Source: Halonatronomonas sp964558325
Lineage (GTDB): Bacteria > Bacillota > Halanaerobiia > Halanaerobiales > Halarsenatibacteraceae
DNA: 64,000 nucleotides
Reading direction: 5' to 3'
NCBI GenBank assembly: GCA_964558325.1
Contig: CAZLCX010000002.1
Coordinates: 62,001 to 126,000, forward strand
The notes beneath the pieces were generated by a model. That model searched no databases, was not told where the DNA came from, and saw only the letters and a program-made list of their open reading frames with translations. Positions 8,119-17,569 of this stretch are shown here, in pieces. The first letter of the stretch is position 1, and every line of letters begins with the position of its first letter. The translations under genes were made by a program, and so were the position numbers.

Positions 8119-8685
8119 ATGGATTCTCAAAATGAAGAGATTAAGAATGGTGAAAAAAATGGGAATGAAAATATTGAAGAAGAAAAAGGGGAAGCGGTAG
8201 AGTGTGTGTTAGAACCTGCAGAAATGCAGGAAAAGATAGAAAGACTGGAAGAGCAAGTAAAGAGTTTAGAAGAAGAGAATCAGAAATATTTAAATAAATT
8301 GAAACGTTCTCAGGCTGATTTTGCTAATTATCGGAGGAGAACAAGGGAAGAGAAGGCCGATTTAGCTATAAAATATAAGGTTGAAATAATTGAGCAGATT
8401 CTTCCTGTATTGGATAACTTCGAAAGAGCTCTTGCCAGTGGCTGTGAAGATAATGGATTTTCTCAGGGCGTAGAAATGATTTATCGACAACTCTGGACTG
8501 TTTTAGAACAGGAAGGAGTTAAAAAGATAGATGCAATTGGAGAAGAATTTGATCATGAATATCATGAAGCTGTGGAGAAAGTAGAATCTGAAGAAGAAGA
8601 AGGTATTGTTGTTGAAGAGGTTCAAAAAGGTTATCTTTATGAAGATGTTGTTGTAAGACCGGCTATGGTTAAAGTAGCTGGTTAA
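8119..8685 (+). CDS. grpE: Nucleotide exchange factor GrpE
   Basis: Promotes ADP release from DnaK. The 188-residue product has an acidic, disordered N-terminus, a long coiled coil (about residues 35-75), the RSQADFANYRRRT motif and the C-terminal beta domain (PVLDNFERAL, GYLYEDVVVRPAMVKV). An in-frame GTG at 8110 overlaps the hrcA stop, but the GGTGG at 8105-8109 fits the ATG at 8119. It lies five bases after hrcA and 30 before dnaK. Confidence 0.95.
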   Translation: MDSQNEEIKNGEKNGNENIEEEKGEAVECVLEPAEMQEKIERLEEQVKSLEEENQKYLNKLKRSQADFANYRRRTREEKADLAIKYKVEIIEQILPVLDNFERALASGCEDNGFSQGVEMIYRQLWTVLEQEGVKKIDAIGEEFDHEYHEAVEKVESEEEEGIVVEEVQKGYLYEDVVVRPAMVKVAG

Positions 8686-8715
8686 AATAAAAAAAGTTTT
8701 AAGGAGGATGTTATA

Positions 8716-10578
8716 ATGGGTAAGATATTAGGTATTGATTTAGGAACAACTAATTCATGTATGGCTGTTATGGAAGGTGACGAACCAACTGTTATTCCTA
8801 ACAAAGAAGGTGGCAGGACAACACCTTCTGTTGTTGCCTACAATAAAAAAGGAGAAAGAATTGTTGGTGAACATGCCAAGCGTCAGGCAATAACAAATTC
8901 TGATCAGACAGTTCAATCTATTAAGAGAGAGATGGGTACAGATTATAGGGTTAATCTTAAAGGTGAAGAATATACACCACAGGAAATTTCCTCAATGATT
9001 CTTCAAAAAATGAAGAGAGATGCTGAGGATTATTTAGGACAGGAAGTTGAAGAAGCTGTAATTACTGTTCCAGCCTATTTCAGTGATAGTCAGCGTCAGG
9101 CTACAAAGGATGCTGGTAAGATTGCCGGTCTGGAAGTTAAGAGAATAATTAATGAGCCTACAGCTGCTGCACTTGCTTATGGTCTAGATGACGATAAAGA
9201 TCAGACAATTTTAGTCTTTGACCTTGGTGGAGGTACCTTTGATGTTTCAATTCTTGAAATTGGAGATGGTGTCTTTGAAGTTGTAGCCACCAGTGGGAAT
9301 AATAAATTAGGTGGCGATGATTTTGATGAGAGAATTATTGATTATCTGGCATCAGAATTCAAAAATGAATATGGAATAGATTTAAAGAAAGATAAGATGG
9401 CCCTTCAGCGTTTAAAAGATGCTGCTGAAAAAGCTAAGATTGAATTATCCAGTGTTAAAGAGACAAATGTAAATCTACCATTTATAACTCAGACTGATGA
9501 GGGTCCAAAACATTTAGATATTGATATAACAAGAGCTAAGTTCAATGAATTGACTGAAGATCTTGTAGAAAAGACAATGGGGCCAACCAAACAGGCTCTT
9601 GAAGATGCAGGTATTGGCAATGGTGAAATTGATGAAGTTATTCTTGTCGGTGGTTCAACTAGAATTCCTGCGGTTCAAGAAGCTGTTGAAGAACGTGTTG
9701 GGAAAGCTCCTAATAAAGGGATTAATCCAGATGAAGTTGTAGCAGTTGGTGCTGCCATTCAGGCTGGAGTTCTTTCAGGAGATGTTGATGATCTTGTTCT
9801 CCTTGATGTAACTCCACTTTCATTAGGTATTGAAACACTTGGTGGAGTATTTACAAAATTAATTGATAGAAATACAACAATACCAACATCTAAAAGTAAG
9901 GTCTTTTCAACTGCAGAAGATAATCAGACAACTGTAGATATTCATGTTCTGCAGGGTGAAAGAAAGATGGCCAAGCATAATAAGACTCTTGGTCGTTTCC
10001 AGTTGACAGATATACCACCTGCTCCAAGAGGAGTTCCACAGATTGAAGTAACTTTTGATATAGATGAAAATGGTATTGTTAATGTCTCAGCTAAAGATAA
10101 AGGAACTGGAAATGAGCAGAATATTACCATTAAATCAGACAGCGGTTTAAGTGAAGAAGAAATTGAAGAGATGGTAAAAGAAGCTGAAGAACATGCAGAA
10201 GAAGATAAAAAGAAAGTTGAAAGAATTGAAAAGAAAAATGAAGCTGAAGCTATGGTTCATTCTGTAGAAAAAACTTTAGATGAAGCCGGTGATGATGTTG
10301 ATGCCGCAATCGTTGAAAAAGTTGAAAAAGCAAAAGAAGACCTGGAATCAGCTCTTGAAGGCGAAGAAATTGATATTGATTTAATTGATGAAAAAATGGA
10401 AACATTAACAGAAGAGATGACTGAATTGAGTCAGGAGCTATATTCCAAGCAGGAAGCTGCTGAAGAAGCTGCAGCAGGCCAGGCTGGAGCTGCAGGCCAG
10501 CAGGCAAATGCTGACTCAGCAGATGATGATACTATTGATGTTGATTATGAGGAAGTCGATGAAGAAGATAGAAATTAA
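8716..10578 (+). CDS. dnaK: Chaperone DnaK (Hsp70)
   Basis: ATP-driven chaperone of the cytosol. The 620 residues contain the ATPase signatures IDLGTTNS, IFDLGGGTFDVS-type (here VFDLGGGTFDVS) and VILVGGSTRIPAVQ, then the substrate domain (DVTPLSLGIETLGG) and a helical lid. The C-terminal tail is Ala/Gly/Gln-rich and then very acidic, containing DVDYEEVDEEDRN rather than ending in a simple EEVD-like tip. AAGGAGG lies at about 8699-8705. It is expressed in the HrcA operon; a hairpin after the stop may set the dnaK:dnaJ ratio. Confidence 0.98.
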   Translation: MGKILGIDLGTTNSCMAVMEGDEPTVIPNKEGGRTTPSVVAYNKKGERIVGEHAKRQAITNSDQTVQSIKREMGTDYRVNLKGEEYTPQEISSMILQKMKRDAEDYLGQEVEEAVITVPAYFSDSQRQATKDAGKIAGLEVKRIINEPTAAALAYGLDDDKDQTILVFDLGGGTFDVSILEIGDGVFEVVATSGNNKLGGDDFDERIIDYLASEFKNEYGIDLKKDKMALQRLKDAAEKAKIELSSVKETNVNLPFITQTDEGPKHLDIDITRAKFNELTEDLVEKTMGPTKQALEDAGIGNGEIDEVILVGGSTRIPAVQEAVEERVGKAPNKGINPDEVVAVGAAIQAGVLSGDVDDLVLLDVTPLSLGIETLGGVFTKLIDRNTTIPTSKSKVFSTAEDNQTTVDIHVLQGERKMAKHNKTLGRFQLTDIPPAPRGVPQIEVTFDIDENGIVNVSAKDKGTGNEQNITIKSDSGLSEEEIEEMVKEAEEHAEEDKKKVERIEKKNEAEAMVHSVEKTLDEAGDDVDAAIVEKVEKAKEDLESALEGEEIDIDLIDEKMETLTEEMTELSQELYSKQEAAEEAAAGQAGAAGQQANADSADDDTIDVDYEEVDEEDRN

Positions 10579-10596
10579 TAAAAATGATTTACTGGT

Positions 10597-10627
10597 AAAA
10601 GGAGGGAGCCGTCTGCTCCCTTCTTTT
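10597..10627 (+). terminator. Intra-operon hairpin between dnaK and dnaJ
   Basis: A 13-bp stem (10597-10609 with 10615-10627, one G-U pair) with the five-base loop CGTCT. The 3' arm itself ends TTCTTTT, so it can act as a weak terminator or protect the dnaK mRNA end. No new promoter is evident before dnaJ. Confidence 0.7.
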
Positions 10628-10661
10628 AACTGTTTGTCTAATTGCAGGAAGGTGATTCTTT

Positions 10662-11801
10662 ATGGCTAGCCAAAAAGATTATTATGAAATTTTAGGTGTC
10701 GATAAAGATGCCGATCAGAAAGAAATTAAAAAAGCTTATAGAAAACTGGCAAAGAAATATCATCCTGACCGTAATCCAGATGATCCTGAAGCCAGTGAAA
10801 AATTTAAAGAGATATCAGAGGCCTATGGTATCTTGAGTGATGAAGATAAAAGAGCCCGTTATGATCAATATGGTCATGCCGGAATTGGTGAAGATGATTT
10901 CAATTATGAAGACTTTGCCCGTGGCGGTTTTGGCGGCTTAGAAGATCTTTTTGAAATGTTCATGGGTGGAGGTTTTTCTGGAATGGGTCAGCGTACTCAG
11001 AATAGACCTACCAGAGGAAGAGACTTAGAATACCGGATGGAAATTTCTTTTGAAGATGCCGCTTTTGGAACTGAGAAAACTATCAGAATTCCAAGGCAGG
11101 AGACCTGTCAAACCTGTAATGGTTCAGGTGCCAAACCAGGAAGTAATCCGAGAACCTGTCCTAAATGTGATGGCAGCGGCCAAATAAGAGTTAATCAGAG
11201 AACTCCATTTGGGAATATGGCTCAAATTAAGACCTGTGATCGCTGTCAGGGCAAAGGAGAAATAATTGATGAACCATGTCCTGATTGTAATGGCGAAGGC
11301 AGGGTCACCCGGAGAAGAGATATTAAAGTTGAAATTCCTGCCGGTATTTCCAGCGGTCAGAGAATCAGACTTTCTGGTAAAGGTGGTGCCGGTAAACGAG
11401 GAGGTCCATCTGGTGATCTGTTTGTCAGAGTAGATGTTAAACCCCATGACTTATTTGAGCGAAAAGGTGATGATGTTTATTATGAACTACCAATTAATTT
11501 TGTACAGGCAGCTTTAGGAGATGAAATTAAGGTTCCAACTCTGGAGGGAGAGGTTAAATTAAAAATTCCTGAAGGAACCCAGCCTGGAGATAGTCTCCGT
11601 CTTAAAAATAAAGGTATAAATCACCTCCGTTCCAGTGGCCGTGGCGATCAATATATTAAGATTAAAGTTGTTATTCCAAAGTCTTTAAGCTCTGAACAGA
11701 AAGAGCTTCTCCAGAAATTTGCTAAAATAAGTGGTGATGAAATAAACCCGGAAAGCAAAGGTTTCTTTAGTCGGGTAAAGGATGCCTTTGGAGGTAATTA
11801 A
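10662..11801 (+). CDS. dnaJ: Co-chaperone DnaJ (Hsp40)
   Basis: Type I J-protein that delivers substrates to DnaK and stimulates its ATPase. The 379-residue product has the J-domain with HPD at residues 34-36, a Gly/Phe-rich linker (GGFGGLEDLFEMFMGGGF) and four CxxCxGxG zinc repeats (CQTCNGSG, CPKCDGSG, CDRCQGKG, CPDCNGEG). The two C-terminal substrate-binding beta domains follow. GCAGGAAGGTG lies before the ATG. Its stop TAA shares a base with the prmA start. Confidence 0.97.
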   Translation: MASQKDYYEILGVDKDADQKEIKKAYRKLAKKYHPDRNPDDPEASEKFKEISEAYGILSDEDKRARYDQYGHAGIGEDDFNYEDFARGGFGGLEDLFEMFMGGGFSGMGQRTQNRPTRGRDLEYRMEISFEDAAFGTEKTIRIPRQETCQTCNGSGAKPGSNPRTCPKCDGSGQIRVNQRTPFGNMAQIKTCDRCQGKGEIIDEPCPDCNGEGRVTRRRDIKVEIPAGISSGQRIRLSGKGGAGKRGGPSGDLFVRVDVKPHDLFERKGDDVYYELPINFVQAALGDEIKVPTLEGEVKLKIPEGTQPGDSLRLKNKGINHLRSSGRGDQYIKIKVVIPKSLSSEQKELLQKFAKISGDEINPESKGFFSRVKDAFGGN

Positions 11802-12694
11802 TGAAATATATAGCATATCATTTAAAACTGCCGTCAGAATTCGAGGCAATTGGTGAGGAATTATACTCTCAGGTTTTTCCTGAGGGATTTCTTGCTGAGA
11901 GTCTTTCTGACGGCAGAATTTTATTTTCTGGTTATATTGAAATGAATATTCCTTTGAATAATAAAAATAAACGTTATGATAAATACTGGCTTAAATTGAA
12001 TTCGTATTTAAAGAAAAAAGAATTTAATTATACTTTAAAGAGAGAATTATATATAGAAAAAAACTGGATTGAGAATTGGCGTGAAAATTATCAGCCGATA
12101 GAAGTTGGGGCTGACTGGATTATTCTGCCGCCCTGGAAAATTGACCAGATTAAAGACAGTGGTAAAGAGCAGATAATTATTGATCCTGGCCAGGCATTTG
12201 GTACAGGGAGTCACGAAAGTACTTATCTGGCTTTATGTAATTTAACAGAATTAATAAAAGGGCATATGGTCAGAACAATGCTTGATATTGGAACAGGCAG
12301 TGGTATTTTAGCAATTGCAGCTAAAAAACTTGGAATTGAACAGGTGACAGCTATTGATATCTCTGAAACTGCAATCGAGAATAGTAATAAAAATTTTAAG
12401 TATAATAATTTAACAGGAGAAATTGAAACGATAGTTTGTGATATCAGTCAGGCTGAACTAAAAAAATATGAACTTGTGGTTTCAAATCTGCTGGCACCGA
12501 TAATCCATGCAAATTTTGAAAATATTATTAATAGAGTTGTTTCTGATGGGTTTATTATTTTAAGTGGATTTATAAATAGACAATCTGAGGAATTAAGAGA
12601 TAGACTGATGAATAATAAGTTTGATGTAATTAAAGAGATAGAAAAAAATGAATGGTCTTCATTAATTGCCAGACGGAGTGGTGAAAATGCGTAG
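11801..12694 (+). CDS. prmA: Ribosomal protein L11 methyltransferase
   Basis: SAM-dependent methylation of lysines on ribosomal protein L11. The 297-residue product has the N-terminal L11-recognition domain and the C-terminal Rossmann methyltransferase with GQAFGTGSHEST, LDIGTGSGILAIAAKKLG (motif I) and the NPPY-like segment VVSNLLAPI. It overlaps dnaJ by one base and rsmE by eight, so the three are probably translated in series. The dnaJ-prmA-rsmE order is standard for Firmicutes. Confidence 0.94.
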   Translation: MKYIAYHLKLPSEFEAIGEELYSQVFPEGFLAESLSDGRILFSGYIEMNIPLNNKNKRYDKYWLKLNSYLKKKEFNYTLKRELYIEKNWIENWRENYQPIEVGADWIILPPWKIDQIKDSGKEQIIIDPGQAFGTGSHESTYLALCNLTELIKGHMVRTMLDIGTGSGILAIAAKKLGIEQVTAIDISETAIENSNKNFKYNNLTGEIETIVCDISQAELKKYELVVSNLLAPIIHANFENIINRVVSDGFIILSGFINRQSEELRDRLMNNKFDVIKEIEKNEWSSLIARRSGENA

Positions 12695-13451
12695 ATTTTT
12701 TCTTAACAATAAACCGGCTGAATTAAGTGAGGGAGAGGTTGTTCCTATAGCCGGTGAACTATACAATCATATTTTCAATAGTCTGCGTTTTGAGCCAGGG
12801 GATAGGATATTATTACTTGATGGCAACGGCCTAAAATATGAAGTGAAGATTTTGAAAGTTGGCCAGAAATCTGCTGACTGCAGAATTGAATCTATTGCTG
12901 AAACAGGTGGTGAGCCTGGCATTCAAATTTTTATTGCTCAGGCAATCGCTAAAAAAGATAATTTTGAATATGTTCTTCAGAAGTCGACAGAAATTGGGGC
13001 TGCCGGGTTTTATCCCTTAGAAACTGCAAGGACTGTTGTTAAAATTAAGGATTCAAAAAAAGAAAAAAAATTAAATCGCTGGGAGAAGATAATTAAAGAG
13101 GCTGCCCGTCAATCAGAGCGGGGAGAGATTCCAGAATTATATGAACCAGTTGAGTTAGATAAATTAATAGAGAGTTTTCCTGAATTTGATGCTGTTTTGA
13201 TAGCTAGAGCAAGAGATGAGGCAAGGGGTTTAAAAGAGGTTATTAGTAGTCTTGACACTAATTCTGAATATGAAGATTTAAGGATTTTGATTTTAGTTGG
13301 ACCAGAGGGTGGTTTTACTGATTTTGAGATAAAAGAAGTCCTGGCTCTGGATAATGCTTATGGATTTAATTTAGGGCCCAGGATTTTAAGAACAGAAACA
13401 GTTGCACCACTTGTAACTGGTTTGATATTATATGAAAAAGGGGAAATTTGA
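12687..13451 (+). CDS. rsmE: 16S rRNA (uracil-1498-N3)-methyltransferase
   Basis: SPOUT-family enzyme that methylates U1498 of 16S rRNA. The 254-residue product has the N-terminal PUA-like domain (MRRFFLNNKPAELSEGE) and the C-terminal knot with LVGPEGGFTDFE and LGPRILRTETVAPLV, the SAM-binding signatures of RsmE. The frame is open back to 12666 within prmA, but GGAGTGG at 12675-12681 supports the ATG at 12687. Confidence 0.95.
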   Translation: MRRFFLNNKPAELSEGEVVPIAGELYNHIFNSLRFEPGDRILLLDGNGLKYEVKILKVGQKSADCRIESIAETGGEPGIQIFIAQAIAKKDNFEYVLQKSTEIGAAGFYPLETARTVVKIKDSKKEKKLNRWEKIIKEAARQSERGEIPELYEPVELDKLIESFPEFDAVLIARARDEARGLKEVISSLDTNSEYEDLRILILVGPEGGFTDFEIKEVLALDNAYGFNLGPRILRTETVAPLVTGLILYEKGEI

Positions 13452-13469
13452 TTTTGGATGGTGATTTAA

Positions 13470-14798
13470 ATGGTAAATTCAGGTGTTAAGGCAGCAATCA
13501 AGAATTTAGGCTGCAGGGTTAATCAATATGAGGCTGAAGCTTTAGAACAGATGCTAAAAGAAGCTGGTTATCAGATTGTAGATTTTGATTCTGAGGCTGA
13601 TTTATATTTAATTAATAGTTGTGCTGTAACGATTTCAGCAGCCAGTAAATCAAGAAGTCTGGCCCGCCAGGCCAAAAGGCGTGGTGGCGAGGATTCTATT
13701 GTGATTATGGCCGGTTGTTATACCCAGGTATCTCCTGAGGAGGTTGAGGATGTCGAAGAAGTTGATTATTTAATTTCTACCTCAAATAAAGATAATCTGA
13801 TTGAGCTGTTAGCTGAATTAAAAGATAATGGTGATCAAAGATGGCTGGGCAATCGGGATGAATATGAAGATATTGATAAATTTCAGGAATTTAAGCTTGT
13901 TGACCTTAATCAGACAACAAGAGCTAATGTAAAGATTCAGGATGGCTGTGACCAGTTCTGTAGTTACTGTATTATCCCCTATGCCAGAGGAAGGCTTAGA
14001 AGCCGTCCCCTGAAAGATGTAATTGAGGAATTTCAAAGACTTGCCAGGCAGGGGGTTAAAGAGTTTGTATTGACCGGGATTCATCTTGGTGCCTATGGGA
14101 GAGATTTCAAGGGAGAAAAGGATTACCTGGCTGCTCTTTTAAGAGAATTAATAGATATTAAAGAAAATTTTAGGATTAGATTAAGTTCAATTGAGGCCGG
14201 TGAGGTCACTGATGCCATGCTGGATCTAATGCAGGAATCAGATAAAATCTGCTCTCATCTTCACCTGCCACTGCAGAGCGGAAGTGATAGGATATTAGAG
14301 AAGATGAACAGGCCCTATACCCAGCAGGAATTTTTAGACTATATTGAGAATATAAAATATAAAGTACCTGGGATTGGTTTAACAACTGATGTTATTGTTG
14401 GTTTCCCTGGAGAGACAGAAGCTGATTTTAAAGAAACCTTAAAAGTTGTTAAAGAAGTTGGTTTTAACAGGCTCCATATATTTTCTTATTCACCTAGACC
14501 AGGTACACCAGCAGCTAAAATGAAAGATGACATAAATGGAGACCTTAAAAAAGAAAGGTATAATCGTTTGAATAGATTAGGAGAAAAACTGGCCCTGAAA
14601 TATAGAGAATCTATAAGTGATAATCAGCTTGAAGTTCTCTTTGAAGATAAATCTTATGATGGAATGATAACTGGTTACACAGGTAATTATATTAGAGTTG
14701 GAGTTGAATTTAAGGAGGATTTAGTTAATAAATTGAAATCTGTTAGATTAATAAAAACTACTGGTGATGAGCCCTATCCTGTAGAAATAACAGAATAA
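13470..14798 (+). CDS. mtaB: tRNA t6A37 methylthiotransferase MtaB
   Basis: Radical SAM methylthiotransferase converting t6A37 to ms2t6A37 in tRNA. The 442-residue product has the N-terminal UPF0004 domain with three cluster cysteines (LGCRVN, NSCAVT, AGCYTQ). The radical SAM core CxxxCxxC sits in DGCDQFCSYCIIPYARG, and a C-terminal TRAM-like domain follows. The LGCRVNQYE start separates MtaB from MiaB and RimO. It begins 18 bases after rsmE. Confidence 0.93.
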   Translation: MVNSGVKAAIKNLGCRVNQYEAEALEQMLKEAGYQIVDFDSEADLYLINSCAVTISAASKSRSLARQAKRRGGEDSIVIMAGCYTQVSPEEVEDVEEVDYLISTSNKDNLIELLAELKDNGDQRWLGNRDEYEDIDKFQEFKLVDLNQTTRANVKIQDGCDQFCSYCIIPYARGRLRSRPLKDVIEEFQRLARQGVKEFVLTGIHLGAYGRDFKGEKDYLAALLRELIDIKENFRIRLSSIEAGEVTDAMLDLMQESDKICSHLHLPLQSGSDRILEKMNRPYTQQEFLDYIENIKYKVPGIGLTTDVIVGFPGETEADFKETLKVVKEVGFNRLHIFSYSPRPGTPAAKMKDDINGDLKKERYNRLNRLGEKLALKYRESISDNQLEVLFEDKSYDGMITGYTGNYIRVGVEFKEDLVNKLKSVRLIKTTGDEPYPVEITE

Positions 14799-14803
14799 AT
14801 TAT

Positions 14804-14832
14804 CTGCAAAATTTTTTATTCTATGGTATAAT
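14804..14832 (+). promoter_or_regulatory. Extended -10 promoter for hinT
   Basis: CTGCAA (14804-14809), a 17-base spacer and TATAAT (14827-14832) with an upstream TG one base away. It lies 42 bases before the hinT start codon. Confidence 0.65.
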
Positions 14833-14874
14833 CAAGTAAAGCTTAAATATATTATATTTTAAGGAGGGCTAACT

Positions 14875-15210
14875 ATGGGTGATTGTATATTTTGTAAAAT
14901 TAGAGATGGTGAGCTTGATACTGAGCTTGTCTATGAAGATGATGAGCTTATGGCATTTAATGATATTAATGCTCAGGCTCCAGTTCATCTGCTGGTTGTC
15001 CCTAAAGAGCATATCCCATCTATAGTAGATCTTAAAGATTATGATTTAGTTGCTAAAGTTCATCAGGTTGCTGTTAAACTGGCTGAAGAAAAAGGACTTG
15101 AAGATGGTTTTAGAATTGTCAATAACTGTGGTCCTGAAGGTGGCCAGACAGTTAATCATCTTCATTTTCATCTATTAGGTGGCAGACAGCTTCAGTGGCC
15201 TCCAGGCTAA
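14875..15210 (+). CDS. hinT: HIT family purine nucleoside phosphoramidase (HinT-like)
   Basis: Small nucleotide hydrolase acting on adenosine phosphoramidates. The 111 residues carry CIFCKI with the zinc-type cysteines, HLLVVPKEHI, and the histidine triad HLHFHLLGG near the C-terminus. AAGGAGGG precedes the ATG and a separate promoter lies upstream. The place after mtaB is conserved in Firmicutes. There rpsU and yqeY usually follow; here the nfeD-floA pair comes next, 18 bases on. Confidence 0.93.
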   Translation: MGDCIFCKIRDGELDTELVYEDDELMAFNDINAQAPVHLLVVPKEHIPSIVDLKDYDLVAKVHQVAVKLAEEKGLEDGFRIVNNCGPEGGQTVNHLHFHLLGGRQLQWPPG

Positions 15211-15228
15211 ATTTTAGGAGGAATAAAT

Positions 15229-16533
15229 ATGGCAAAAAATTTAAAATTAAATAGGCTTTTTTTAGGTATTATTTTTGGAATTTTATTTATATTTATACTG
15301 GCAGTACCTGTGTCAGCCAGGGTTTATTTTATTCCTCTTCATGGTGATGTAGAGCCAGGCATGGTTTCTTTTTTAGAAAGGGGTTTAAATGAGGCTATAG
15401 AGAATCAGGCTGAGCTTGTAATAGTGGATGTTGATACCTATGGAGGTTTAGTTGATTCTGGTATCTCATTAAGAGATCAGCTGGTTAGTTATCCTGGTGA
15501 AGTAGTTGCCTATATTAGTAACCGGGCCTGGTCTGCAGGAACTTTAGTTGCTTTAGGCGCTGATAGGATTTATATGAGTGAAGGCAGCAGCATGGGAGCT
15601 GCTGAGACTAGACCCTATGATGAAAAATATATTTCTGCTTTAAGGTCTGAATTTTCTGCAACAGCTGAAAGAAGAGATAGAGACCCTGAGATTGCAGCTG
15701 CTATGGTCGATGCTGATATTGAAATTGAAGATGTAATAGAAAGTGGTAAATTACTTTCTCTGACATCATCTCAGGCTGAAGAATTAGGTTTTACCGAAGG
15801 TAGATTTGCTGATTTTGATGAATTTCTAGATTATCTTGGATATACTGAAGCAGACTTAACCAGAATAGAGAAAACAGGGCTGGAGAGTTTTGCAGGATTT
15901 ATAACCAATCCCTATGTCTCTGTCTTTTTGCTTTCCTTAGGGATTATAGCTTTAATTGGAGAGGCTTTAATACCTGGTTTTGGAGTTAGTGGGACAATTG
16001 GAGTTGCCAGTCTGGCTTTATTTTTCTCTGGATATATGATTCAGGGTTATGCAGGGATGGGTCTGATTGTTCTCTTTTTAGCCGGTTTACTGCTGGTTGC
16101 CATTGAAATATTTGTGATTCCAGGTTTTGGTTTTACCGGGATTACAGGAATTGCGGCAATCTTTGCCAGCTTATTTTTTATCTTTCCAGATCCTACAATG
16201 GCCTGGACTATTCTGGCTGCTGTCTTAGTCTTTTCTGCAATAGGAACTATTTTATTAATCAAGCTTTTTGGGACAAGCTATTTCTGGCGAAGGATTTCTC
16301 TTTCTGAAAGTCAGACATCTGAAACAGGTTATGTTTCAAGCAAAAATTTTAAAGATTTAATTGGCAAGACAGGCAAAACTATTAGTACATTAAGACCTGC
16401 AGGTATTGCTGAATTTGATGATGAAAGAATCGACGTTGTTAGTGAAGGCGGTTATATTGATGCTGAGACAACTGTTATTGTTGTAAAGGTTGAAGGTAGA
16501 CGAGTTATTGTGAAACCAAAAAAGGAGGAGTAA
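15229..16533 (+). CDS. nfeD: NfeD-family membrane serine protease
   Basis: Membrane-bound ClpP-class protease that partners flotillin-type proteins in membrane quality control. Of 434 residues, about 10-30 form a signal peptide or membrane segment. A ClpP/SppA-like domain follows (DVDTYGGLVDSG; AWSAGTLVALGADRIYM with candidate nucleophile S102; K133 as possible general base in DEKYISALRS). Four or five hydrophobic segments span about 225-350 and a small C-terminal OB-fold NfeD domain ends the protein. Only four bases separate it from floA. S102/K133 assignment is by motif resemblance and the spacing is shorter than in the archaeal 1510-N enzyme. Confidence 0.85.
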   Translation: MAKNLKLNRLFLGIIFGILFIFILAVPVSARVYFIPLHGDVEPGMVSFLERGLNEAIENQAELVIVDVDTYGGLVDSGISLRDQLVSYPGEVVAYISNRAWSAGTLVALGADRIYMSEGSSMGAAETRPYDEKYISALRSEFSATAERRDRDPEIAAAMVDADIEIEDVIESGKLLSLTSSQAEELGFTEGRFADFDEFLDYLGYTEADLTRIEKTGLESFAGFITNPYVSVFLLSLGIIALIGEALIPGFGVSGTIGVASLALFFSGYMIQGYAGMGLIVLFLAGLLLVAIEIFVIPGFGFTGITGIAAIFASLFFIFPDPTMAWTILAAVLVFSAIGTILLIKLFGTSYFWRRISLSESQTSETGYVSSKNFKDLIGKTGKTISTLRPAGIAEFDDERIDVVSEGGYIDAETTVIVVKVEGRRVIVKPKKEE

Positions 16534-16537
16534 AAGA

Positions 16538-17557
16538 ATGGATATTTTTTCAATTGCGATTATTATCTTAGTAATTTTATTTCTAGTCGTGTTTTTCTAT
16601 TTTATTCCCTTAGGTTTATGGATCTCTGCAACAGCTGCCGGGGTCAAGATTGGGTTCTTTAATCTGATCGGGATGAGATTGAGGAGAGTGCCCCCGGGAC
16701 AGATAGTTGGCCCGATGATCAAGTCTCATAAAGCCGGTCTTAAATTAAGTAGTGATAAGCTTGAGGCCCATTATCTGGCTGGCGGAAATGTAAATGAGGT
16801 TGTAGATGCTTTAATTGCTGCTCACAGAGCCGAGATTGAGTTAACCTTTGAACGGGCTGCCGCTATTGACCTGGCCGGTAGAAAGGTTTTAGAAGCTGTT
16901 AAGATGAGTGTTAATCCAAAGGTCATTCAAACTCCAGTAGTTACTGCTGTTGCCATGGATGGTATTCAGGTTATGGCTACTGCCAGAGTGACTGTTAGAG
17001 CCAATATTGAAAGACTGGTTGGTGGAGCCGGTGAAGAAACTGTTCTTGCCAGAGTTGGTGAGGGTATAGTTACAACTGTTGGTTCGGCCAAATCCCATAA
17101 GAATGTTTTAGAAAACCCTGATTCTATCTCTAAAACAGTCCTAGAAAAAGGTCTTGATTCAGGTACAGCCTATGAAATTCTTTCGATTGATATTGCCGAT
17201 GTCGATGTTGGCAAAAATATTGGAGCTACATTACAGAAAGACCAGGCTGAAGCTGATAAGGATATTGCCCAGGCTAAGGCTGAAGAAAGAAGAGCTATGG
17301 CTGTTGCTGAAGAACAGGAAATGAAAGCCAGGGTTCAGGAAATGCAGGCTAAGGTTGTTGAGGCTGAAGCAGAAGTGCCCCTTGCCATGGCTGAAGCCTT
17401 TAGAAATGGGAATTTAGGTGTTATGGATTATATGAATTTCAAAAATATAGAGTCTGATACCAGGATGCGTAAAAGCATTTCGTCATCCCAGGATGAGGAA
17501 CTTGATAAGGCCCAAAAGGACAAGGAAAATAAAAAGACAAATAAGGACCAAAACTAA
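16538..17557 (+). CDS. floA: Flotillin-like protein FloA
   Basis: Scaffold of bacterial functional membrane microdomains. The 339-residue product has an N-terminal hydrophobic hairpin (about 5-45), the conserved RRVPPGQIVGPMIKSHKAGL segment (19 of 20 residues shared as a family hallmark), the SPFH/PHB-like domain, and an Ala/Glu-rich coiled coil (about 235-290). The tail is lysine-rich and charged. It is co-transcribed with the protease gene upstream and followed 12 bases later by an unrecognised membrane gene, as with yqeZ-yqfA-yqfB in Bacillus. Confidence 0.94.
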   Translation: MDIFSIAIIILVILFLVVFFYFIPLGLWISATAAGVKIGFFNLIGMRLRRVPPGQIVGPMIKSHKAGLKLSSDKLEAHYLAGGNVNEVVDALIAAHRAEIELTFERAAAIDLAGRKVLEAVKMSVNPKVIQTPVVTAVAMDGIQVMATARVTVRANIERLVGGAGEETVLARVGEGIVTTVGSAKSHKNVLENPDSISKTVLEKGLDSGTAYEILSIDIADVDVGKNIGATLQKDQAEADKDIAQAKAEERRAMAVAEEQEMKARVQEMQAKVVEAEAEVPLAMAEAFRNGNLGVMDYMNFKNIESDTRMRKSISSSQDEELDKAQKDKENKKTNKDQN

Positions 17558-17569
17558 GGGGTGATTTAA

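Noticed and set aside
9942..10507. Two reverse-strand frames inside dnaK
   Set aside because: They mirror the Glu/Ala-rich dnaK coding sequence; composition follows the opposite strand and no start signals are seen.
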